Part shown: piece after piece, positions 1 to 9,400 of the stretch
How the letters are laid out: the number at the start of each line of letters is the position of its first letter
How positions within the stretch are numbered: position 1 is the stretch's first letter
From: Verrucomicrobiota bacterium
Lineage (GTDB): Bacteria > Verrucomicrobiota > Verrucomicrobiia > Limisphaerales > UBA1319
Reading direction: 5' to 3'
NCBI GenBank assembly: GCA_022709905.1
Contig: JAKLHY010000007.1
Coordinates: 1-64,000 of the forward strand
Length of the DNA: 64,000 nt
Notes under the pieces: model-generated
Seen by the model: the letters and a program-made list of their open reading frames with translations, nothing else
Told to the model about the DNA's origin: nothing
Databases searched by the model: none
Program-made: the position numbers and the translations under genes

Positions 1-602
1 GTTGGTTGATGCATGACTTCCTGTCCAGCTACTTGGGCTTTGAGAACTGCCTGCATACCTTCTGCAAGAGTCATCTGTTGCGCGAACTGGTGTTCCTTTT
101 CGAACAACATCGGCAGGCCTGGGCGGGCGATCTGCACGACTTGTTCCTGGACATGCATCTGGGGGTCCAACACCGAAAAGCACGCGATGCGCCGATGACC
201 GAAAAGGAGTATCACCGTTGGCGCGACCAATATAGGAAACTCCTGCGCGCGGGTCGAAAGGCTAACCCCCTGACGCCCCAGCAAAGGGCACATCCCCGCA
301 CCAAACAATCCAAGGAACAGAACTTACTGGATCGGTTGGAAGGATACGACGAGGCCATCCTCGCCTTCCTGTGGAACCTGGACTTGCCCTTTACCAACAA
401 CGAAGCCGAACGCGCGTTTCGCATGATGAAGGTGCGCATGAAAATCTCCGGTTGCTTTCGAACCTTCGTGGGCGCTTGCCGCCATGCCCGCATCCGCAGC
501 TACATTTCGACTCTACGCAAACACGGGCTGCCTGTGCTCGAATACCTTCGCCGTGCCCTCGATGGCCGCCCATTCCTGCCTCAGCCAGTGAAAAGCACCT
601 GA
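1..602 (+). pseudogene. IS66-family transposase, C-terminal part (cut by window edge)
   Basis: The frame is open to the left edge, so the 5' part lies outside the window; about 200 codons are visible. The protein carries the IS66 C-terminal hallmark: an acidic/asparagine motif (FTNNEAERAFRMMKVRMK) followed by ISGCFRT, where the glutamate is expected to be the last catalytic residue of the DDE triad. The C-terminal RRALDGRPFLPQP segment is also typical. Just after the TGA stop, 603-610 reads cagttac, which matches the GTAAC-type terminus of IS66 elements in inverse orientation, so the element probably ends near 610. Whether the full transposase is intact upstream cannot be judged here. IS66 elements usually also need tnpA/tnpB accessory genes, none of which are visible. 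Confidence 0.85.
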
Positions 603-610
603 GCAGTTAC

Positions 611-875
611 ACCCGATCTGGGCGAGAATCTGCTGCCGCTAGTAAACCGAGTAGCGTCATTGCTCAAGCGCTGGTTACTCGGCACTCACCAAGGCGCCGT
701 CGAACACTCTCACTTGGAGTACTACCTCGACGAATATACCTTTCGTTTCAATCGCCGAAGTTCCAAATCACGAGGCTTGCTGTTCTATCGCTTGATCAGC
801 CAGGCGATAGACCTCGGGCCGGTGCTAGAGAGGGAGCTCAGGGCACGAAAAAGCGGTCAAAAATCACAAGAGTAA
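611..875 (+). pseudogene. IS1595 (ISXO2-like) transposase, C-terminal fragment
   Basis: From 611 an open frame reads PDLGENLLPLVNRVASL, then KRWLLGTHQGAV and a YLDEYTFRFNRR motif, which is the C-terminus of ISXO2-like IS1595 transposases. It ends at TAA 873-875. The catalytic N-terminal two thirds are absent: immediately to the left is the presumed right terminus of the IS66 element. The simplest reading is that IS66 inserted into an IS1595 transposase gene, leaving this 3' remnant. A start at 660 would give 71 residues, but homology clearly begins upstream of it, so this is a fragment and not a small gene. Confidence 0.8.
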
Positions 876-1101
876 ACTGCATAGCCAAATTAAACAATTG
901 TCTTCAAGCCAAAGGAAGATGCTGTTGGGCGCATGGCGCGGCATAGACGGATTGAGTCGCCGGGCGGTTGCCATTCCATCAGCGCCCGCGGCAAGGAGCG
1001 AAAGTCATGGACCGGGATGACTGTGGTCGTCGGCATTTTCTGGAACCGCGATTGGACACCAAAAGACGCGAATCCTTTCCTTCTCTCTTGGTTGTATTGC
1101 G
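876..1101. other. Non-coding tail between IS1595 remnant and MITE-like repeat
   Basis: No convincing gene. A minus-strand frame can be translated through 890-1141 and reads smoothly (VIPVHDFRSLPRALMEW...), but it runs into the terminal repeat of the adjacent element and has no recognisable family. It may be debris of another repeated sequence. The right end of the IS1595 element should lie in this stretch, but I could not identify its inverted repeat without the left partner. Confidence 0.4.
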
Positions 1102-1377
1102 CTAGTGTAGTGTCTCGCAAATAGCTATACATTCGCGGCAAGAGATTTTCCGCGCAAACGAGGCGCGAGCGACGCGCATACCCGTTGTGGTCTGTAAGGA
1201 GAGAGCAACGAAGTGTGCGCAGAAAAGATCTGCCGCCCTGCGGGTTGCGCTGAGTTTGGCCTGTGGCTTCGTTGTTCGTCAGTCACAGCCCGCTGCGGGG
1301 ATACTCCATCCTCACGCCTCGCCACAGGCCAAACTGAGCGCAACGAATGTATAGTTATTTGCGAGACACCACACTAG
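1102..1377. mobile_element. MITE-like element with 34-bp terminal inverted repeats
   Basis: A 276-bp element. Its left end 1102-1135 (ctagtgtagtgtctcgcaaa...) is the reverse complement of its right end 1344-1377 with two mismatches in 34. A second inverted pair lies inside: 1244-1267 and 1321-1344 match over 24 bases with one mismatch, so the right half can fold independently. No open frame of transposase type is present. Both ends carry CTAG, compatible with a TA or CTAG target duplication of the IS630/mariner kind, but the family assignment is inference. Probably a non-autonomous element mobilised in trans. Confidence 0.75.
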
Positions 1378-1464
1378 CCGCTGCGAGTGGGGGCACGACT
1401 ATTCCTTGCAGGGGGAAAACCTGCCCAAGGCACCACGAATACCAGGGCAGCAGGAACCATTTCC

Positions 1465-1544
1465 ACCGCAGATAAACGCAGCGCAGATTCGAAAAACGGA
1501 GAACCAAAAGTGTTGTATCTGCGCAAATCTGCGCCATCTGCGGT
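1465..1544. repeat. Inverted ATCTGCG-type intergenic repeat
   Basis: 1465-1489 (accgcagataaacgcagcgc...) and 1517-1544 (atctgcgcaaatctgcgcca..., ending ctgcggt) are built from the same short word, (A)TCTGCG / CGCAGAT, in opposite orientation around a 27-base spacer. Repeats made of this word are, from memory, widespread between genes of many environmental bacteria. Function unknown. The transcript could form a hairpin. Confidence 0.6.
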
Positions 1545-1826
1545 TGGGAGGGAGGAGTTGGCTGGATGAACGATGAATTGCGGCCTCGCCCGGATAAGTC
1601 CGAATAAGCTCCCGCAGGGGAAATGAATCCTCATCTTTTATTTTCAGGGTTGATTCTCATGTCTCTCCGGTGCTGCAGGGTCCGCGCACTGCTGGACGGC
1701 CCGATCTCGATCCGGTATGATCCGAGCATCGCCATGTCAAATCGATTGCACACCGATCGGCCGGCGCGACAGGTCGCCCCTGATCTGTCCGCCTGGAACT
1801 CGAATCCACATCAAATTCGGACTGCT

Positions 1827-3311
1827 ATGCGCCACTCAGCGTTTTCGTTGCTCACCGAATCCGGGTTCCTGGTTTCCACATTCGTTCTCCTGGTCGTGCC
1901 AGGGATCCTCCGAGGGCAAGCACCCGCAGCTTCCGTCAAGGAGGTTAGCCATCGGCCCGAGCCAATGAATTGGACGACTCAACAGGATCATAAAAACATG
2001 ATGGACCAGCTCGGCATCAAAGTGCTTCGACCGGGTCCCAGCGGCCGATCCGGCGCCACGAATTCCGCGAATTACGATCCTGATAAAGCGAATCCTTACC
2101 CCAACCTGCCCGATCCATTCATGCTCAAGAACGGAGAAAAAGTCACAACCGCCGAGGTGTGGTGGAGCCAACGCCGTTCCGAAATCGTCGAGGATTTCGA
2201 GCGGGAGGTGTTTGGGCGCGTGCCGAAGAACGTTCCCCCAGTCACGTGGACCGTGGTTTCAAATGTAACCAAGGGGCTGGTGGGCGATTATCCGGCCGAT
2301 GGGAAACAACTGGTCGGCCATGTTGACAATCAAGCCTGCCCGGCCATTTCGGTGGACATCCGCATGACGCTGGTCACACCGGCGAAGGCCAAGACACCCG
2401 TCCCGGTGCTGATGATGTTCGGTGGATTCGGGGGCGGCGGAATGCCGCGTCCGGCAGGTTCGCCCGCGCCCACAAATCGCGTTCCGGAATTCGGCGGTCC
2501 CTACAAAGACCCGCCCTCGACCGAACAGCTGCTTGCCGCCGGCTGGGGTTATGCAACCCTCTTTCCCGGAAGTATCCAGGCCGACAACGGCGCCGGGTTG
2601 ACCAAGGGAATTATCGGCCTGGTCAACCGAGGTCAGCCCCGCAAACCGGAGGATTGGGGATCGCTACGCGCCTGGGCGTGGGGCGCCGCGCGCGGCCTGG
2701 ATTATCTGGAAACCGATCCGGCCGTCGACGCAAAGAAAGTCGGCATCGAAGGCGTGTCGCGCTACGGCAAGGCGGCACTTGTCACCATGGCGTTCGAGCC
2801 GCGTTTTGCGGTGGTCCTGGTGGGATCCTCTGGCGAAGGCGGTGCCAAACTCCATCGCCGCAACTTTGGCGAGGCGGTTGAAAACCTCACCGGATCGGGA
2901 GAATACCATTGGATGGCCGGCAATTTTCTCAAGTACGGCGCTGCGGATGCCACTTTTGGCAGCAAGAACGCCGGCGACATCCCGGTGGATGCTCATCAGC
3001 TCATTGCCCTGTGCGCCCCCCGTCCGACATTCATCAGCTATGGCATTCCCGAACGCGGCGATGCCCTTTGGCTGGATCAGCAGGGCAGCTACATGGCGGC
3101 GGTCGCCGCCGGACCTGTGTTTCGCCTTTTGGGCGCAAAGGATCTTGGTGTCACCGAAGATTATCGCACCGCCAAAATGCCCCCGGTCAACACCGGCCTT
3201 CTCGAGGGGGAACTGGCTTGGCGCCAGCACGACGGAGGACACGAGGATCGTTCCAACATGAAACACTTCATCGCGTGGGCCAATAGACTCCTGAAACACA
3301 ACACGCCCTAA
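1827..3311 (+). CDS. Secreted CE15-like (glucuronoyl/acetylxylan) esterase
   Basis: An alpha/beta-hydrolase of 494 residues. The nucleophile elbow is GVSRYGK, with Ser at about residue 311, as in carbohydrate esterase family 15, where the motif is G-C/V-S-R-x-G-K. A C-terminal HDGGHED gives the catalytic His near 472. The PVPVLMMFGGFGGGG stretch probably forms the oxyanion region. CE15 enzymes cleave ester links between lignin alcohols and glucuronoxylan; bacterial members can also be less specific. The frame is open from 1623, but I chose ATG 1827 because it gives a normal signal peptide (hydrophobic VSTFVLLVVPGIL, cleavage after GQA), whereas the upstream extension has no family character and lies next to repeats. 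No Shine-Dalgarno is evident. It is convergent with the metalloprotease-like gene. The exact substrate is unknown. Confidence 0.75.
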   Translation: MRHSAFSLLTESGFLVSTFVLLVVPGILRGQAPAASVKEVSHRPEPMNWTTQQDHKNMMDQLGIKVLRPGPSGRSGATNSANYDPDKANPYPNLPDPFMLKNGEKVTTAEVWWSQRRSEIVEDFEREVFGRVPKNVPPVTWTVVSNVTKGLVGDYPADGKQLVGHVDNQACPAISVDIRMTLVTPAKAKTPVPVLMMFGGFGGGGMPRPAGSPAPTNRVPEFGGPYKDPPSTEQLLAAGWGYATLFPGSIQADNGAGLTKGIIGLVNRGQPRKPEDWGSLRAWAWGAARGLDYLETDPAVDAKKVGIEGVSRYGKAALVTMAFEPRFAVVLVGSSGEGGAKLHRRNFGEAVENLTGSGEYHWMAGNFLKYGAADATFGSKNAGDIPVDAHQLIALCAPRPTFISYGIPERGDALWLDQQGSYMAAVAAGPVFRLLGAKDLGVTEDYRTAKMPPVNTGLLEGELAWRQHDGGHEDRSNMKHFIAWANRLLKHNTP

Positions 3312-3320
3312 CGCACCTGC

Positions 3321-3378
3321 GCCTCAAACCGAGGCGTCACGTGAAGTTCTTTCACAAGGCCTCAACCCCTGGGGTTGA
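3321..3378. terminator. Hairpin cluster between convergent genes
   Basis: The 135-bp gap between two convergent genes contains a 5-bp hairpin (3321-3325 with 3331-3335, gcctc/gaggc) and a palindrome (3362-3369 with 3371-3378, tcaacccc/ggggttga). Neither is followed by a clear T-run, so a bidirectional terminator is only a suggestion. Confidence 0.3.
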
Positions 3379-3446
3379 TTTGAGGCGGAGCTTCGTTAGA
3401 TAAGCGTCGCTCTCGTGTTACCGGACGGCCATCGATCCAAGGCTGT

Positions 3447-6400
3447 TCATTGCGCCCTTTCCACCAGCCGATAGAAGGCATGTCCAAAGCGTGTCGGTGG
3501 AGCCGGATCCGGAAACGCCTGCGAACCGCCGACCCCGGAAATCCAGCCGCCAACGTTTGTCCATCCCGCCTCGTTTTTCAGATCCAGACTGCGCTGGAGC
3601 TGATAAACCTTCCCTAATTCCGTCCAGGCGTGGATCGTTGCCGGCAAGCCCTGAAACTCGGGATAGATGAAGTCAAGAATCTCGAAGCTGGCAACCGTGA
3701 AGCCGCGAGCCAGGGTGGATTTCATTTCCAGCAATTCAATCTCCACGTCAACGACTCCCTGCAAGCCGGGCGGAGTGCGGCAGATCAAGGTGTTCGAACT
3801 GATCATCTGGAGATCCGTGCCCAACTGACCTCCAAAACGAACTTGGATTCCTTCGGCAAAGCCCGTCCCGGTTAAGGTAACCCATGTCCCGCCTCCCGTG
3901 CTGCCACCAACCGGATTCAGCGAGGTCAAAGACGGCGTCGGGGCATGCCACACGGCCAAGCTCCAGTGTTGAGCGGGCGCGCTGAGCATTTCATACTCGC
4001 CGAACTGGCGCCAGAACGCATTCCAACGCGCCGGTCCTTTCACAGTAAAACGTCCGGCCCCGCCCGCGCCGCCTGTGACGACACACGTCGCGTCGGAGAC
4101 CACAGGCCCGTAAGGATAACTGATGTCGGTGGTTTGGACGGTGGGATTGTAAGTTCGACCATCGCCGGCAGCAACGGCTCTGACCGCGGTGGTTTCGTTG
4201 TGATAAGTCAAGTCATCGGGATTCTCGAAAGGACCGCGAAGAGGATTCAGAATCGGCACAAAGGCCCAGGCCTCGAAACGGAGCCGGCCGGGGCCTGGAA
4301 TCGTCAATGGATGGCTTTCCTCCCGTTGGGATTCTTCAGCGCCAACGGCGGCAAAATAACCGTGGAAAGTGCCCAGCAAACGCTCGGCCCCGCGCGCCAC
4401 GGGGCCGCTCGGCGCCCCATAGGCAAAACCATTGGCCAGACGGCCAAACAAGGCGTAAGGCGCTCCATAGTTCCAAGGCTGTCCCTCGGAATCGCTATTC
4501 AACACAGTCACGGCAACAGGTCCGACCACGCCCGGCGGTGTGCGGCATGTGAGTTCCTCGGCGCTGTTTCGCACCACATCCTGAGCGGCCACTTCGCCAA
4601 ACAACACCAGGGCGTTATATCCAAATCCAGCGCCGGTCACTCGAACAAGGTCACCGCCCGCAACCGATCCGGTCGCCGGGTTGACCGCGTTAATGATCGG
4701 TCCCGGCAAGTAAAGCACCTCCACGGTGTAGTTCTGCAGAGGATGCCCTGTGAACTCACCCCAGATATTGAATTCCGCAGGCCCGCGAACCTCGAACTCC
4801 AACGAGCCCGGCCCGGGTGAATCCCATATCGACGCACAAATGGCCGGATCGCTTCCAGGCGGATTGGCGTTGGGAGCGAGTTTGACTGTCTGCCCATTAA
4901 AGCGGACCTCCCAAACCGCGGGATCATACCGGGTCAGATTCTCAAGCGATTGCCGGGTGGGCGGTGTGGCGGCGACCCGGAACGTAATCCGCCCAACACC
5001 GGGAATTGCCAGAGGACTGAACCTGAGGGTTTGGCGCCTTCCGATGTTGGTTATGCTCCCGCCGGTTGAAAACAGCAGGCGCTCCCCAACACCCGCCCCA
5101 CCGACGCCCACGGTAATGGACTGAGATGCGGTGTTCAACGAGGTATCGGTGGCCAGGGCCTCGAGGATTCGCGGTCCCGGCGGCCCGGCGACATCCGCAA
5201 AGGCAGCGCGGTAAACCTGACCGCCGACCAGGCGGGCCGCTTGCGTTTCCCCGCTATCCTCGGTGTCCCCGTCACCGTTCACATCAAAGAATGCCAGAAC
5301 GGACGCCACCTCGACGTTGTCGGCGGCCGCCAAATCCACAGTCAGAGGCGCACCGGCGCTGACGCCGGCGCCTCGCATCGGCGCCGTGATCGCGAGAACT
5401 GGATCGACATTATCCACGGAGACAAACCGAATCTCCAAGGTATAGGATTGCATCGGACTGCCGCTGAATTCACCCCAGATATTGAACACACCCGAACCGA
5501 GCATGCGGAAGTCGAGCATGCCGCCCTGGGTTGCGACAAACGTGTTCGTGGAGACCGCCGGATCACTGCCGGCGGGATTCCAGGTCTGCACGGTCTTGAA
5601 TTCTTTGCCGTTTAACACCCCCAGGTCCACACACGGATCATATCGCGGTATATTTTCAGTGGTCTGACGACAGTTGGGAGTGGCCGTGACAATAAAGCTT
5701 ACTGTGCCGGCACTCGGCAAGGTGATAGGATCGAATTCGATGACCTGCCGTTTTCCGCCGCTCCACTGGCTTCCCTGCGCGGGAATCACGCCCGATTGCG
5801 TGAGCATTGTCCGGGTCACAGGCGCGACTCCGCCCACCGTGATCGGCACATCGGCCCTGGCACTGTTGCCGGAGCTGTCCACCGCGGTCGCCGTGACCAT
5901 TCTGGGGCCCGAGGGGCCCTCGACATCCACAAAACCAGCCTGGTAGTTGAATGGCCCGGTCTGGGTCGCGGTGACGATTTCATTCGCGCCAGACGGCGTG
6001 CCGTCCCCGTTGGTGTCGAACGCGACGGAGACGGAACGCATTTCGAGATCATCGCCCGCCTCGATTTGCACGGTCAGGTTCGTGCCCCGGTGGATTGCGG
6101 CTCCCGGTTCCGGCGTTAAAATTCGGATCGTGGGCGCCACCGTATCGGGGGCGCGAACCTCGACGAAACCGCTCGCGCGCGTCACCCGATCCGAGGTGTC
6201 CCGCGCGGCAATCCGTATCAGCCGGATACCAGCCTCACCGGCGACCCGGTCAAAAAGGGCCTCATAAACGCCCCCACCCCGGCTCGTTGCCAGGACAGTT
6301 TCCCCGGAATCATCCGTCTGGCCATTGCCATTGGTGTCAAAGGCGACTTCCACCGACGCCACGCCGTAATCATCGGTCACCCGGGCCTGAACCAGCAAAG

Positions 6401-9400
6401 GTTCGCCCAGGCCAATAGCGGCATCGGCATCGGGAGAGCGCAGCTCAATGGCGGGCGCCGTCACATCGACGGCCTCGAAACCGATGGTGACGGTATAGTG
6501 CTGCGCAGGGCTTCCCACGAATGCGCCGGCTGCACTGTAAAAAGCGGGCCCAGCCAATTCGAGCGTGAGGGAACCGGCCGAGGGCACGTTCCAGTAGACG
6601 CTGCAAAGGGAAGGATCAACCGCTGAGGGAGTACACACGGGCGAAGCATCCACCTCTTCCCCTTCAAATTGAAGAGCAGCCACTGTGGAATTGTATCGGT
6701 TTGTGCCGCCTGCCGAAGCCCCGACCGAAGGGGAGGCCTTGACCGTGACTACCAACCTGCCGGAACCCGGCACTTGGATGGGGCCAATGGCAGCGGACGC
6801 GCGTTTCCCGCCGCTGGAGGCCGCCGGTTGTGCGGCAAACACGCCCGTGGCTGTGCGAAGAATGCTTCCGCCTCCCGCATCTTTGCCGGCCAACACCGAG
6901 ATCGCGGCGGCACCTTCATTTCGCGAAGGATCGGCGGCGATCGCCAGGATCTTCCGCGCGCCAAACGGGCCTGTGATATTGCGGAAAATCGCGCTGTAGA
7001 TCGAGTTACCGGCGGGCACTGCGGGCACTTCCTCGGTTCCGGATTGCCATTGGCCGTCTCCATCGATATCGAAGAAAAGAACCACGTCATCGACGCGGAC
7101 ATCGTCCTGGGCGCGCACAGTCACACTGATGCTGCTGCCAAGATCCAGGGTGCTGCCGGCAGCCGGAGACAGGATCTCCACCCGGGGCAGCTTGAGGTCG
7201 ATGGGAGCGCCGGTCAGAGCCTCGTATTCCGTCACGGTCAGATCCGGCGGATTTGCGGTGTCCGCCTTGAAGGGATAAAGCCGATACGAGTTGCCCAAGA
7301 TGTAGCCGGTATTCTGAAAATCAAATTTCAAGTAAGCCCAATCATCGAATACAGGATCCAAGGCTCCGGAGTAACTCGGGGGCCGCGGGCGCACATATCG
7401 CATCAAGCTCATGTAATTGGTCCGGTAAGCGTTGTGGTCCACACCGCCATGACGCAGCCCCATCGTGTGCCCCAGTTCGTGAGCCAGGGTTGTCCACTGC
7501 ACCTCGTTGTTGGCCAGCCAGGCGCCCTCGTTGACCCCGTAGCCGCCCAGGGTCACCAGAAAATCGTTGGCCGGCCGGGTGTGATGATCCGGCCCCGGGC
7601 GGCTGACCATTTCGGCCCAACCACCACAGCCGTCAATGACAATGATCCAGCTGGTGGCATCGGGGATGGTCTCCCAATTCCCCCGAACCTGAATCGTGTC
7701 AAAGGCCAAAAAACCGTCGATGGTCCGGACTTGGCCCGAACCGCGGCCGCTGAAAACCTTGATCAGGTGTCCGCTTTTGAGGCCGGCATTGAGTGCAGTG
7801 GTGGTTTGGACGGTGTTACTTGTTGCGGCAGCCACACGATACTGGATGGCCTGATTGAGGTTGTTCCAGAACATTTCATCAAAATCACCCAGCACAGTAT
7901 ATTTAAAGGCCAATTCTCTCGCCCCTTTGTCACGAACACCAAAGTACTCCCTCTTGACTTCGTACATCGCCCGAAAGGGGACATTGGTGATATTGATGTA
8001 TTGATTGGTCTGTCCGAGGAAAACGACTTCTAACCGTTCGCGGGGATCGCTGGTGCCGCCAATGAGATCTCCGCCGTCGAGCAGACTTCGCCGACTCCCC
8101 ATGTTGACCGAGTAGGGAAAGTCGTTGGCATCCCGGCGCGGGCCCGCGTCAATGTGCAAGGTAATCCCCCGGCTTCCATCCGGATTGGCGACGGGCGCCT
8201 CCTCAAACATCCGGGCCAGTCGCCGGGTGACCCCCGGGGCGGGTTCGTTGCGCCAAGGCCGGATTCCGCCCGCAATACGGGGAGGGAGCCAGTCGATCTC
8301 GAGAAAGATATCCCTGCGCATTGGATTGGCCCCCATTTGTGGCAGGTTCAAATCCACCCGCCCGTCGTGGTCCATGTCCACTCCCGATTTCTCCCAGTGG
8401 TCCGCCAGGCCATCCCCATCGGTGTCCAATCGCGCGGCGCGGACGGCCTTGACCCCGGCGTCGGTGTCAACCGTAAACGCCAGATAGTGATCACCACGAC
8501 TTGGGATCCGAGGCGTCCCTCGAGGTTCGAGCAGCGGAAGGCTTAAGGGATCGTATAGGGCGACAGATTTCACCGTGGAACCATCCAACACGTCGCCCAC
8601 CTGGACAACGGCCTGTGGGGTGGCGGCATGAACTTGCAGGAGGTGGGGAGCGGTCAGGTTTGTCTCCAGGTCAACGCGCAGCGTCCAGAGGCCCAGCTCG
8701 CCCGAGAACAACAGAGGTCTGCCAGGAATCCTGCGGTTTGCGCCGCTGGCGGACGAGGGCTTTGCGACAAAGGCCAAGGTGATGACGTCGTCCGCCAGCC
8801 CTGCCCTGCCCAGTTCTTCATGCAGAACCCCCACGCGATTTACCATGTCGAAGGCCGACAAGGTGATCGGTTGCGCGGCGTCATCATACGCGATCACATC
8901 GCGTTCGCCGATGACACGCTTGAGTTCGAAACCGGCGGAAAACCGGCCTTCGGTTGTGGCCATGTAGATCCCCGCGCCATTCGTGATGTGATCACCCCCA
9001 AATGCCACTACTTTGCCGCTGTCACTGATCCCGGGCGACACGCCCAGCCAGATCCAATAATCAGCGCCCGCCGTCGTCGCAATCAGGGCGTCATCCCACC
9101 AAAAACCGAGGTCGTCGACATCCTCAAACACGACCAGACGGCCCTGATCAGCTGGAGTGCGGTATTGAGCCACAAAGGTCCGCCGCTGGGAAGAGGCGGT
9201 CATCGCCCGGAAACTGGCGAGGCTATCGCCCGCCAGATTGCTAATCAGATCCTGCACATCCCGGCGGCCGGTGTCATTCGCGTAAAAGGCAAACGGCAGG
9301 TCCTCCACACGGCCCAAAAAACCGACCAGCGGTTTATCGTTGGGCAAGTCAGTGTTGCCAAGGGTAGGCACGGTGAGTTGGCTGAATGGAGACAACGTTG

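Noticed and set aside
890..1141. 83-codon minus-strand frame as a small gene
   Set aside because: It starts inside the terminal repeat of the MITE-like element, has no family match and no ribosome-binding site.
1623..1826. Longer N-terminus for the CE15-like esterase
   Set aside because: The extra 68 codons show no signal peptide or family similarity, and the internal ATG at 1827 gives a normal signal peptide.
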